From contig OX421968.1 in NCBI GenBank assembly GCA_949128115.1, positions 52,965,423 through 53,029,422 on the forward strand: a stretch of DNA of 64,000 nucleotides, given 5' to 3'. The position numbers were made by a program, and so were the translations under genes. The number at the start of each line of letters is the position of its first letter. The stretch's first letter is position 1. Below, piece after piece: positions 11,993 through 24,073 of the stretch. The stretch comes from Anaspis maculata. Lineage: Eukaryota > Arthropoda > Insecta > Coleoptera > Scraptiidae. A model generated the notes under the pieces. It saw nothing but the letters and a program-made list of their open reading frames with translations, ran no database searches and was not told the DNA's origin.

Positions 11993-12715
11993 AGTACAGC
12001 ATATTACACATGGAATTTCTGTAAAACTACCAAGAGAGTTGTATAGATTTCCAACAACATACCTCCGCAGCCGGGAGACATCAAACGATAGCCAAGCCCT
12101 GCTGGTTTCTTTGCGCCTTTCGAAAGCTTTTTCCCCAATAGCATCATTTTTAAATTAAAGCTTAGCGTTAATTAAATCGTCAATTAAAGCTTCATGTTAG
12201 AGTTTATCATTTTGAGTTCGGTTTCGATAAGCTAGGCCGGTTTTGCATTTTCAAGTGAAAAACTTTTGGAAAATTCAGAGAATTTTGAAAGAAATTGTCA
12301 CAAAATGTTCAAGTACTTACCAGTTACGTCTTGCTAAAAAACAATTGGTGAAAATCTGATCACGGGACGAAAAACTAGAAATTCGCAGTTTTTCCGGGGA
12401 GGAAAACCCAAAATTCGTTAGTCCGATTTTAAAAATTTCCCCAACTATGACTCGCAGCAAGTGTGCACCTAACATGAGTATTACGTGGGGCATACCGCAG
12501 GTCGAAATTTGCAATGCATTTTTTTTTCACAACACGAAATGTGCAAGTGTCATTTTAAAAAAATCTCCGCCAGAAAACCGAAACAGTGTTGAGCTTGAAA
12601 ATAAGACCACACGACGCCAAATGCAATAAACTTACGACATCAATTGGAATTTTTCGAAAAAAATTGATCTACGAGCAGGAAAGAGCATCTGAGTAGAGTC
12701 CTGCACCAAACGCGG

Positions 12716-13310
12716 GTATTCTTAGTCAAAGCCAGGGTGAGCGGCCGTCTAGGGTAGTAACGGCCAGGGAAAAAGGCGTTTTTGTGTAGAGGCATGCGGG
12801 CAGCTTTTGATGAATATGATCTTCCACGCGTATTTCAACAAATTTACCATGTTTCTTCTTTAATATTGAAGAAGAATTATTCAAATATGTTTAAAAATGA
12901 AAAAGTTATCGATAAATCAAATTCTACCTGCTCTGCGTGTATTCCCAGTCAGAACCAGGGTGAGCGGCCGTTTAGGGTTTTAACGGCCAGGAAAGGGGCG
13001 TTTTTGTGTAGAGGCATGCGGGCAGCGTTTGATAAATATGATCTTCCACACGTATCGTATCAAATTGACCATGCTTCTTCATCAATAATAGCAAAGAATC
13101 ATTCAAATATGTTGAAAAATAAAAAAGTTATCGACATTTTAAAACCTATACCTATTCTGCGGGTATTCCTAGTCAGAGCCAGGGTGAGCGGCCGTTTAGG
13201 GTTCTAACTGCCAGGAAAAAAGCGTTTTTGTGCAGAGGCATGCGGGCAGCTTTTGATGAATATATTCTTCCACACGTATCGTAACAAGGTATTGACATTT
13301 CAAAACCTAC
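12716..13310 (+). repeat. Module B tandem units, second block
   Basis: Nearly three ~223-227 bp units (anchor GAGCGGCCGT at about 12740, 12963 and 13189), following module A and leading into module C at about 13330. Confidence 0.85.
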
Positions 13311-13589
13311 CTACTCTTCTATCTGAAAATCCGCAAGTGACAACTAGTGGCGAAATTTACACATGCGTGGACACCGAAGGTTACAATGTGTTTTTGTTAT
13401 ACTCATAATTAGGCAGAGATGCTTAGCCAGCCTATTTCAATACCAAACATTGAAAAAATTCCCATGAACATATGGTAGATTTCTTCAGAGATGGAAGCTG
13501 TAGACATAGTGTTTCGCTGTATTATTGTAGCTCTTCAGTACAGCATACCACACATGAAATTTCTGTAAAACTACCAAGAGAGTTGTATA

Positions 13590-13989
13590 CAGGGTGTCCC
13601 ATAATTAGCGTGCAATACTTCACCAGCAGATTCTGCGACCCAAACTAAGAAAAAAAGTTCCCATAAACATAGGTCGAAAAATGCTTCGTGAGCGAGCTAC
13701 AGCCCCCTAAATGTGGTACCCTGAAGATGGTTTTTATTTAATATCTGCGAAACTGTCAACAGCAAAATCATGAAATTTTGCACATCGGCCAATCTTTTCA
13801 TGTCTAATAATATGTGGAAATAACAATTTCAAAATTCTATCCAGAAATGGGTCAGATTGTGGGGGGTGGGAGGTAAAATCACCCCAACTTTTTCAAGTGG
13901 CGTTTTTTTGCAACTTTAGCATGAAATTATGAAACCCAGAAGCATTTTGCAATAAAAATGTCCCCTTGTTCAACTTCGATAGAAAGCAC
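13590..13989 (+). mobile_element. Left end of a TA/CAGGGTG-type element
   Basis: Module C breaks off at TTGTATA and continues with CAGGGTGTCCCATAATTAG directly after a TA. The matching right end (complement of CAGGGTGTCCC followed by TA) was not found. Together with the following foldback it replaces the rest of C, a whole A and part of B, so the array here suffered deletion as well as insertion. Confidence 0.5.
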
Positions 13990-15703
13990 AGTTCTCGTAG
14001 TGGACGTGGTAGGAAAAAACAAGTTGCAAATGATGATAAAGGCAAACCACTTTGCAGGATCGTAACTGAGACTTGAATAAACGATTTGACCCGCAGTGCT
14101 TTTTTTTTCGTCCTTTAGGATTTGAATGGCGCCCCTTTTTCAAAATAGCGGATTTTATCTAGGGGCAGAAGGCATCGAATAGCCTGGTGATGTCCAGCTT
14201 CGTTAAAATATATGGAGTTATGTCTCGATCGGTCTCTGGGACATCAAACACTATTTGAGAAAAAGGTGGAACACTGACATCTGGCGCAGGTAAATTTGGT
14301 GGAGGCGCCAAATTGAATTTAGTGCGGTCATAAGAAAATTGCTGTGAAATTTTTATTTTTCAACCAATTTTAACAAAAAACATCTCATTTTGTGGAATAG
14401 TAGATTCTTCTTATTATCTTATACCTTCCATGAAAAAGGACATTGAAGAATGTTGAAGAAAAAATTAAAAAACAATTTGAAAAAAAAGTTTAGTTTTTAT
14501 TATTTTATTTTCATGAAAATTGCCCTATTTGTAGATTTTAATGTGCCCTTTCTGAATTTGCACTTTTCCGATTTATATCTTTGCAGTGCGCACCGCCATG
14601 TTGAAAGAATAATATATAAAAAGAAGTTTTTGACAATATCTGAATTTTAGTCCATGCGAGATTGAAATGTTAATATACCTACGAAAGAACATTCAATTCT
14701 CCACGATTTGACACCTGAACCATCTCTGTGCGACTCAGGGTTCTTGAGCTAGAGCTTCCGGAAGTATCAATTTTCGGTGTTAAATAGTGACCGCGCCTAC
14801 GGGATTTCACCACTGGATCACCTCCATGTCTTAATCAAGTTACCCATCAATAACGCGTCGTCATATATCACAAATCATGAACATTGGTGAACCTGGCACA
14901 GCCCCAAGAGGCGATTTTTTATTCTTTTGGAACCGAAAATTGATACTTCCAGAAGGTCTAGCTCAAGAACCGCGGGTCGCACAGAGCTGCTTCAGATGTC
15001 AAACTATGGAGGATTGAATGTACTCTCATATGTATATAAACATGTTATTTTCACAAGGGCCAAAATTCAGATATTGTCAAAAACTTCTTTTCAGACATCA
15101 TTTTTTGAATATGGCGGCACCTGCTGCAAAGATAAATATAAAAAGGGCACATCAAAGTCTGCAAATAGGGCAAATTGCATAAAAATAAAAAAATATTTAA
15201 AATCTTTTTTTTTCAATTTTTTTTTTCCAACATTCCTCAACGTCTTTTTTCAACGGAAGGTATAAGGTAACAAGAAGAATTTACTTTTTCACAAAATGAG
15301 ATGTCGTGTGTCAAAATCCGTTGAAAAATAAAAATGTTACAGCAATTTTCTTATGACAGTACTAAATTCCTTTTGGCGCCTCCACCAAATTTGCCTGCTA
15401 CAGATGTCAATATTTCACCATTTTTTTAAATAGTGTTTGATGTCCCAGAAACCGATTGAAACATAGCCCCATACATTTCTACTAAGCTGGACATCACCAG
15501 GCTATTCAATACCTTCTGCCCCTAGATAAAATCCACCATTTTGAAAAAAGGGCGCTATTCAAATCCTAAGGGACGAAAAGAAAAGCACTGCGGGTCAAAT
15601 CGTTCATTTAGGTCTCAGTTGTAACCATGCAAAGTGGTTTGCCTTTGTCATCATTTGCAACTAATATTCCCTATTTCTGTTGTACCACGTCCACTATCGA
15701 GTA
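13990..15703. mobile_element. Large foldback element, ~780 bp arms
   Basis: The left arm (about 13990-14777) and right arm (about 14933-15703) are diverged inverted copies; a shared block is CTGGACATCACCAGGCTATT and its complement. The loop is ~155 nt. Open frames in the arms are AT-rich and mirror each other poorly, so no coding gene is called. Confidence 0.8.
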
Positions 15704-16826
15704 AAATTTATTTGAAACTTACCCTACATGTCATAAAAATTCATAATGAAAATTACAAAAAAAAATAAAAATTGAGCGTAGGCCATGGAACACGACTTCT
15801 ATGTTTGGGAAAAAAATAATCGAGACAGGTGACAGGCCAGAGCACGACCATTACAGCAGCCATACACGAAGTGCATGTCTGCCAGCTCTTGGTTTTTGAA
15901 ACATTCCATTTTTACAAAACAGTACCCGCAATAAAACTTCTTTAATTAGCTTTGAGGGGTTTCTGATTCGACTAAAGAAGTTGTTGACGGGAACCGGTCT
16001 TATTTTATTTTTTTCGTCAAGTAGAAACTCCTCCAAAAAGAAAATGTACAGGCATTGCTATCAAATTTTGAAAATTTCCAAAAAAAAATTGAAAATTTTT
16101 GATTTTGATTTTTGAAAATTGGAAAACTAGATAGCATCGACAATGCATATTTCCCCAAGAAAGTCGCATGCCAAATTTGAATTTTCTATTTTCAAAAAAA
16201 GTACCAAAAATGATTTCTCGTAGACATGAAAAAGTGAATTAAACTGCTCAACAATGTAAGTGTTACAAAGCAAAAACTCACCCAATTTTGAACCGCTATA
16301 ACTTTTGATTGGCACATTTGTTTCTGATTTTGTTTCAAGAACTGAATAGCCCAATTTTCTGGCCATCTTCCTTGTCAATATGAAATGCATAGAGCTTTTC
16401 ATAAACTTTCTACAGGGTGATGAACAGAGCAGTGCAAAATTGATGAAAGTTCAACATACCCCCGTTTCCGCCCGAATTGTTTTTTGGGAGTATTAACACC
16501 AAATTTATGAAGAATGATGTGCTCCCTCGAAACGGTTTTTGAATTTTCGGGATTCCAGTCAAAACAGCCAAAATGTGATTTCTATTGTGAATACTGCACC
16601 GGGTGATCATTTAAAAACTATCCACCTGCAATAACTCCCGATTCCTAGTGAATATTCCTTCGAGCAAAAACAGGTCGATTTTTATATCAAAGGGGACATC
16701 TGAAACAAAAATTGGCAAATTTCTATCTTAAGCCCCCTCGCCCCCCCTCACCCCAACTTTGAAATTTCAAATGACATGACCTACCTTGCGATACATCAAA
16801 TTGAAGAGAATCAAATTTTGTTTCTG
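15704..16826. other. Repeat-like non-coding stretch
   Basis: No coding region is recognised. TACAGGGTGATG at 16411-16422 may be another TA/CAGGGTG terminus. The stretch 16740-16830 is repeated in diverged form at about 17025-17115. Confidence 0.4.
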
Positions 16827-18287
16827 AAAAAAATATTCACAAAATTTTTATCTCCACCTTCCTTCGCCCTAAAAATTCTCTGACTGTCCTCTTTCTAATT
16901 CTGGACCTCTCAATTGTTTTTAATTCAGTCAGTGTCATCATAGAAAACATCAAAGAAAAGAATTTTCGGTGGAAAAAGTGCTACCCAAATTGACCCTTTT
17001 GCTCTCCTTCACCTCAGCTTCAAGATTTAACGAAACACCACCTAGGTACTTTGTGATACAACAAATTGAAGGGAATTAAATTCTCTTTCCGAAAACAATT
17101 TTTCTGAAATTTTCAACCCCTCTCCAAATAAATTAGACATTTGGAGTGTTTTGTGAGGACAATGGGGCTTCTACAAAATTTGAAAAAATTTTGTTCATGG
17201 AGAGAATTTAATTTTCTCCAATTTGATGTATTATATTACAAATTGGCCAGAATACATGCAGTGTCCGCACAAGAGTCCGGCCATTGGCTTCATGTTATCC
17301 CATCTCCTAATACAGGAACTCTTCTTGACAACTCATGTCTACGGGTCGCTGCTGCTCTTCGATTGGGCTGCGACATTTGTCAAGAACATATCTGTCTTTG
17401 TGGGAGTCCTGTGGACTGCAAAGGACGTCATGGCTTGAGCTGTGTTAAAAGCGCTGGCAGATTTTCGCGACATTCCATGTTGAATGATATAATTAAGAGA
17501 ACGCTCAACTCCATCGACATCCCTTGCCTTCGAGAACCTTCAGGTCTCTTTAGAGACGATGGTAAAAGACCAGATGGTCTAACACTGACTCCATGGTCCA
17601 AGGGCCGGTCCCTTGTGTGGGACGCTACATGTGTGGACACTTTGGCAGCATCTTATGTACATTCAACCTCTATTAAGGCAGGTTCAGCAGCAGAGACAGC
17701 TGCACAAAAGAAACACCGCAAATATTCAATCATCAAAAATTCTTATACCTTTTAAGCATTCTCAGTAGAAACATTCGGTCCTTGGAGTAGAGAAGCTTCT
17801 GATTTCATTGATATTTTAGGTTCAAAATTAAAGTTTACCACTGGTGATCCTCGTTCTGCGAGATACCTCAAACAAAAAATCTCAATTGCAATACAACGTG
17901 GGAATGCAGCTAGTGTTTTAGGTTCTCTTCGTTCCATTCCTTCCACTAAACTAGAAGAAATTTTTTATATTGTTACGTAGCACTTACCTAACTTTTAAAT
18001 TTTATTATATCATTTTATATATTTTTAAAACTTCATTCCTGCAATAAAGACTTTATACTATTACAAAGTAGATATTGCCATTTTAGATTTTTGAGATGAG
18101 GTGGGGGGAGCAAAAGGGTGAAATTTGGGTGGCATTTTTTCCACAGAAAATTATCTCTTCCGATACTATGCAATATGACGTTGACTGCATGGAAAAGGAT
18201 TGAGAGGTCAAGAGTATTAAATTGGACACTCAGAGAATTTCAGGAAGAAGAGGGGTGAGGTTAAAAATTCTATAAATATTTTTTTGG
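16827..18287. repeat. Inverted repeats enclosing a LINE fragment
   Basis: The arm at about 16827-17032 pairs with 18085-18287 over ~200 bp with moderate divergence (shared block CCCTTTTGCTC and its complement). The interior is a diverged direct copy of the flanking sequence plus the LINE 3' fragment at 17235-18065. This suggests a foldback into whose loop a LINE inserted. Confidence 0.7.
17235..17980 (+). pseudogene. LINE-type polyprotein, C-terminal fragment with endonuclease-like motif
   Basis: Translation from about 17235 has continuous coding character for ~248 codons. A Cys/His cluster occurs (CDICQEHICLCG, later GRHGLSC). It is followed by KRPDGLTL and, 17 residues after KRPDG, LVWDATCVDT, a spacing reminiscent of a PD-(D/E)XK-type nuclease core. 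An in-frame TAA at 17753-17755 interrupts it, and the same frame then continues with similar character to a TAG at 17978-17980. An AATAAA signal (about 18042) and an AT-rich 3' tail to about 18065 follow, as expected of a LINE 3' end. The upstream reverse transcriptase is missing, so this is a 5'-truncated copy. The nuclease reading is inferred from motif layout; the clade is not assigned. Confidence 0.65.
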
Positions 18288-19080
18288 AAAGAGATAGACA
18301 GATGAACAAACAGATAGACAGATCTTATTGACAGAATCCCATTTTGGGGACCAACATTTCAAGAATTGATGCCAAACATGCCTATGTTTTGAAATTTGAG
18401 GTAAAGGCAAAAAATTCCAAAATGGCGGAAATGTAGTTAATCCAATTCTAATGACGTTGTCCCATGTTGACTGAAGAGAGTAAAAATTAACCTTTTTTCA
18501 ATGCTAAAATTTTTCTCGTACATGGTTTTCATGTACAGGAAGCTTTGAAGAAGTGAACTAAATAGATGAGGATTTCCACTTCGAATGCCCGGAATTACAA
18601 TAAAAGTCAAAATGAAAAGAGACTAAGATTTTGTTCTGATATATTTTTTTTTTTTCAAAAAAATTAAAAAAAAATTCTTTAAACTGCAATCACAACATTC
18701 AATTTGAACTCAGAAGATGTAATTCAGTCGGAAACGACACCAAACTTGTCAATTTGGTCCGAAATTAACAAATAAAAAAATCTGTGCCGCGGCTAAAACT
18801 ATCCCCTCCTATTCCCCCTCCTTTTGTAATATTGACATCCGTTTTGGTGAACTTATACTGTGAAGGTCTACTGCATTGATAGACGTCACTTTTGAATCAG
18901 CTCGATACCCGACTTCAGTTTTTGCCTCTGGAAGGTGGGCAAATGACAATTCTGACAGCTGCACGGCGGTTCCATCGTGGGTCCGCCTCGTAAATAGTAA
19001 AGGGCAGTCTGTAGAGCGTATGTGCCAAATTTCATGCTTTTATCACAAAATGCAAGGTGGTTCTTACTAACCGCCGCACT
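18288..19080. other. Non-coding stretch, nothing recognised
   Basis: AT-rich with long T runs near 18650. It ends where a truncated module B resumes at 19081. No supported feature. Confidence 0.4.
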
Positions 19081-19640
19081 AACACGTATCATAACAAATT
19101 AACCATGTTTCTTCTTTAATATTGAAGGAGAATTATTCAAATATGTCGAAAAATGAATAAGGTACATTTCAAAACCTACCTACTTTGCGAGTATTCCTAG
19201 TCAGAGCCAGGGTGAGCGGCCGTTCAGGGTTCTAACGACCAGGAAAAAGGCGTTTTTGTGTAGAGGCATGCGGGCGGCCTTCGATGAATATGATTTTACA
19301 CACGTATCGTGACAGATTTCCCATGTTTCTTCTTTAATGTCTGAAAAGAATTATTCAAATATGTTGAAAAATAAAAAAGTAATCGACATTTCAAAACCTA
19401 CCTACTCTGCGGGTATTACTAGTCAGAGTCAGGGTGAGCGGCCGTTTCGGGTTCTAACGGCCAGGAAAAGGGCGTTTTTGTGTAGAGGCAGGCGGGCAGC
19501 GTTTGATGAATATGATCTTCCACACGTATCGTTACAAATTTACCATGTTTCTTCCTCAATATTAAAAAAGAGTTATTCAATTATATTGGGGAATAAAAAA
19601 GGTATCGACATTTCAAAACCTACCTACTCTTCTATCTGAA
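19081..19640 (+). repeat. Module B tandem units, third block
   Basis: A truncated first unit and two further units (anchor GAGCGGCCGTT at about 19214 and 19437), followed directly by module C at 19641. Confidence 0.8.
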
Positions 19641-19929
19641 AATCCTACAGTAACAATTCTGAAGGACCAAGTGACATAAAGATAGGCAGGCTGTGATTAA
19701 TTATCGAAAGCAAGTGACAACTAGTGGCGAAAAATTTACAGATGCGTGGACACCGAAGGTTACAATGTGTTTTTGTTATTAATGTAGAATTGGTCCATCT
19801 GTGGCTTTGTCAGTATACGTGGTGTGACTGGAACAACTTTAAATTTGTTTTTGTTATACTCATAATTAGGCATAGATACTTAGCCAGCCAATTTCAACGA
19901 AGGCGCAGAGCGGACATGGAAGATATTTA

Positions 19930-20463
19930 TTTGTAACTGCGACTTTTTTCTGTCAATTGCCCCTTTAATCTGGCAATTGCGACTTTTTTCTGTCAATTGC
20001 GACTTTTTTCTGTCAATTGCCACTTTATTCTGGCAATTGCGACTTTTTTCTCTGTCAATTGCGACTTTTTTCTGGCAATTGCGACTTTTTTCTGTCAATT
20101 GCCACTTTTTTCTGTCAATTGCCACTTTAATTTGGCAATTGCGACTTTTTTCTGTCAATTGCCACCTTAATCTGGCAATTGCGACCTTTTTCTGTCAATT
20201 GCCACTCCATTCTGGCAATTGCGACTTTTTTCTGTCAATTGCGACTTTTTTCTGTCAATTGCCACTTTTTTCTGTCAATTGCGACTTTTTTCTGTCAATA
20301 TCCACTTTTTTTTGTCTATTGCCACTTAATCTGTTCGTTAATCTGGCAATTAACACTTTGTTCTGGCAATTGCGACTTTTTTCTGTCAATTAACACTTTA
20401 TTCTGGCAATTGCGACTTTTTCCTGTCAATTGCGACTTTTTTCTGTCAATTGCGACTTTTTAG
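19930..20463 (+). repeat. Minisatellite, ~18 bp unit (left arm)
   Basis: About 28 units alternate TTTTTTCTGTCAATTGC and ACTTTATTCTGGCAATTGC, so the array has a two-unit substructure. Its inverted counterpart is at 21240-21620. Confidence 0.95.
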
Positions 20464-21239
20464 CACATTTCGATAGAAAATGATGTTTATATGGCCGGTT
20501 TGTCCGTCTGTCTGTCCGTCCGTTATTTGTCGTCTGTTCGTCCGTCTGTCTGTCTGTCCGTGTAAAAGTTGAGAAGTTGTACTCTTTCTCGGGAAATGAA
20601 GCTAGAGACTTTTTCCGATTAATAGCTTAGGCCCTTAAGGGTGGCCTATGGGCAGACTGTATTTAATGGTGGCGCTGCCATCTTGGTAGCCAATTCGAAA
20701 TTTCTCATCAGTGGAACGGAACCTCGAACGGAACTTACTCTGATCTCGTATGAATATTCCTACTTTCAAGCTCAGTTTCATGATTACGCCGCCATCTTGG
20801 TAACCATATTCAAATTTCTCATTAGTGGAACGATTTTCCTGAAATTTGGAACTTACCCTTGGTTCGTATGATCACTCTTATTTTCAAGCTGAGTTTCATG
20901 ATCCACTAGAGCGGATTCAGAGCGAATGAATCTGAAGCGGATTCATACGAGACAAGAGTACCTACGTTTCACGTTTCATGACAATCGTTCCAATAATAAG
21001 AAATTTCGATGTGGCTACCAAGATGGCAGCGCCACCATGAAATACAGTCTGCCCATAGGCCACCCTTGAGGGCCTAAGCTATTAATCGGAAAAAGTTCCA
21101 AGGCTCTAGCTACATTTCCCGAGAAGGAGTACAACTTCTCAACTTTTATACGGACAGACAGACGGACGAACAGACAAATAACGGACGGACAGACAGACGG
21201 ACAAACCGGCCATATAAACATCATTCTCAATCGAAATGT

Positions 21240-21620
21240 GCTAAAAAGTCGCAATTGACAGAATAAAGTGTCAATTGACAGAAAAAAGTCGCAATTGCCA
21301 GAATAAAGTGGCAATTGACAGAAAAAAGTCGCAATTGCCAGAATAAAGTGTCGATTGACAAAAAAAAGTCGCCATTGCCAGAATAAAGTTTCAACTGACA
21401 GAAAAAAGTGGCAATTGACAGAAAAAAGTCGCAATTGCCAGAATAAAGTGGCAATTGACAGAAAAAAAGTCGCAATTGACAGAAAAAAGTCGCAATTGCC
21501 AGAATAAAGTGGCAATTGACAGACAAACGTCGCAATTGAAAGAAAAAAGTCGCAATTTCCAGAATAAAGTGGCAATTGACAGAAAAAAGTCGCAATTGCC
21601 AGATTAAAGTCGCAATTACA
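21240..21620 (-). repeat. Minisatellite, ~18 bp unit (right arm)
   Basis: The same units in reverse orientation (AGAAAAAAGTCGCAATTGCC, AGAATAAAGTGGCAATTGAC). It is shorter than the left array, so the arms have lost or gained units independently. Confidence 0.95.
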
Positions 21621-22728
21621 ATTATTAAATATCTCCCATGTCCGCTTTGCGCCTTCGTAAATTTCAATACAAAAAATTGAAAAAATTCTCATGAACCCAT
21701 GGTGGTTTTCTTCAGAGATGGAAGCTGTAGGCATAGTGTTTCGCTGTATCATTTTAGCTCTTCAGTGCAGCATACCACACATGAAATTTCTGTAAATCTA
21801 CCAAGAGTGCTGTATAGATTTTCAACAACATACTTCCGCAGCCGGGAGACATCAAACGACAGCCAAGCCCTGCTGGTTTCTTTGCGCCGTTGGAAAGCTT
21901 TTTCCCCAAAAGCATCATTTTTGAATTAAAGCTGGCGTTAAAGTAATCGTCAATTAAAGCTTCATGTTGATTGAGGTTTATCATTTTGAGTTCGGTTTCG
22001 ATAAGCTAGGCTGGTTTTGCATTTTCAAGTGAAAAACTTTTGGAAAATTCAGAGAATTTTGGAAGAAATTGTCACAAAATGTTCAAGCACCAGTTACGTC
22101 TTGCTAAAAAAAATTGGTGAAAATCTGATCACGGGACGAAAAACTAGAAATCCGCAGTTTTTCCGGGGAGGAAAACCCGAAATTCGTTAGTCCGATTTCA
22201 AATATTTCCCCCTCAGAAATTAATTCAATCTTTTCCCCAACTATGACTCGCAGCAAGTGTGCACCTAACATGAGTATTTCGTGGGGCATACCGCAGGTCG
22301 AAATTTGCACTGCATTTTTTTTTCAATTCAAGAAATGTGCAATTTTCATTTTGAACAAATCACCGCCAGAAAACCGAAATAGTGTTGAGCTTGAAAACAG
22401 GCCCACACGACGCCAAATGCAATAAACTTTCGACATCAGTTGGAATTTTTCGAAAAAAATTGATCCACGAGCAGGAAAGAGCATCTGAGTAGAGTCCTGC
22501 ACCAAACGCGGGTATTCTTAGTCAAAGCCAGGGTGAGCTGCCGTCTCGGGTAGTAACGGCCAGTGAAAAAGGCGTTTTTGTGTAGAGGCATGCGGGCAGC
22601 TTTTGATCAATATGATTTTCCACACTTATCGTAACAAATTTACCATGTTTCTTCTTTAATATTGAAGAAGAATTATTCAGATATGTTGAAAAATGAATAA
22701 GTTATCGACATTGCAAAACCTACTAGCC

Positions 22729-23738
22729 CAGGCGCCAGGGAAAACAATAAGGAAATAATTGTTTCCTGGCTGGAAACTAGCTTAAATCGATCTGTGTAGC
22801 TTAGGTTTTGACAAACTATTTAGTTTCCCCCCTTTCGGAAATGTCGGCGTCATGTCGCCATCATCAACAAGAAGTGCACCAGCGTGGTTTTTGCCAAATA
22901 TCTTAATTTGGGGTCATCTGACAGCAAAAGATGTAAGGAGTCATTTTGTAGCCTATGAAATTCCCTACAGTTTGGTTTTTCAATCAAACGACCTATGGTC
23001 TTTGAGATAGAGCTTCTGGAAGCGAGAGTCATTGTCGTGAAAGCTCCATGGCCACTTGACTCGAAAAACTAAAATGTCGATGCGACAAAAAAAATTCAAA
23101 ATGAGATTACTCGAGAACTCTTTATGCTATAGTTGCGGTGATAGTCTTAAACTCTTCCTCTTGAACCGTAGATTACGAATATCGAAAAGTCAAAAACGTC
23201 ACATTGTACATATACAGGTGTACTACGGGAATCAAATCAGAACAGAGAAATTTGACATATTTCTTCGATTTAGCCTATGCAAAACTCTAAGCACTTATCA
23301 CGAGTCCAATATCAATATGCATTGCTCTGTAAGCTTCACTTGATACACTCAAGAAGTGGTCAGCTCACAGCCTTCCTGTAAAATGTTTTGAAGGCCCTCT
23401 GAAATCATCAAAATTTACAGTAGCAAGAAATGTATGTAACAGTATATTATATACCAAGGAACCAAACATCGTCGATTTGATTTCTAATGTGAAAATAAAC
23501 TCGATATTCGTTTTTAGGAGGTCAAAATTAGTAAGAAAACATATCCCATATGCCTATGTTTTACAAAAATTCAGGTCCTGTCAAAAATCGTCGCCATCTT
23601 TTTTTCTGAGTGGGAAATGTTGACGCATCCTTGGCGAAAATTAATCACCTTGGTATAAGTAGTCATCATACCAAAGGGCATCCCGTCTAATTCATTTGCG
23701 GTATTTTGCCATTTTATGTCGCGTACCACACCGACTAC
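22729..23738. other. Unidentified insertion between two module B pieces
   Basis: Module B stops at CAAAACCTACTA and resumes at CAGGGTGAGCGGCC. The ~1 kb between has no clear inverted ends and no convincing coding region. Confidence 0.45.
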
Positions 23739-24073
23739 AGGGTGAGCGGCCGTTTATGGTTCTAACGGCCAGGAAAAAGGCGTTTTTGTGTAGAGGCATG
23801 CGGGCAGCGTTTGATGAATATGATTTCACACGCGTATCGTAACAGATTTCCCATGTTTCTTCTTTAATGTTATAAAAGAATTATTGAAATATGTTGAAAA
23901 ATAAAAAAGCTATCGACATTTCAAAACCTACCTACTCGGCTGGTATTCCTAGTCAGAGCCAGGGTGAGCGGCGCGGCCGTTTAGGGTTCTAACGGCCAGG
24001 AAAAGGGCGTTTTTGTGTAGGGGCATGCGGGCAGCGTTTGATGAATATGATCTTCCACACGTATCGAAACAAA

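Larger units (their letters stand above)
19898..21659. mobile_element. Foldback element with minisatellite arms, 8 bp target duplication
   Basis: It inserted into module C. AATTTCAA occurs on both sides (19890-19897 and 21660-21667) and other C copies lack the insert. The ends CGAAGGCGCAGAGCGGACAT and its near complement are followed inwards by an inverted pair of minisatellite arrays, then by inverted TGTCCGTC-type microsatellite, then by inverted copies of a block around GGTGGCGCTGCCATCTTGGT. The right end carries an extra TA before the duplication. Arms are ~800 bp. No transposase is visible; the open frames in the arrays are products of the short repeat. Confidence 0.88.

Noticed and set aside
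13590..19080. One single 5.5 kb transposon
   Set aside because: Only a left TA/CAGGGTG end is seen, the interior is several unrelated structures, and the array lost about 1.2 kb at this place, so it is a composite with deletion.
19977..20463. 138- and 94-codon open frames rich in CQLRLFSVN-like repeats
   Set aside because: They are translations of the 18 bp minisatellite and lack stops only because of the repeat unit.
21015..21752. 245-codon minus-strand open frame
   Set aside because: It runs through the inverted minisatellite arm and the TGTCCGTC microsatellite; residues are periodic and carry no family signature.
23732..23742. TA/CAGGGTG transposon end
   Set aside because: The CAGGGTGAGCGG here is module B sequence itself (GCCAGGGTGAGCGG in other copies); the preceding TA is coincidental.
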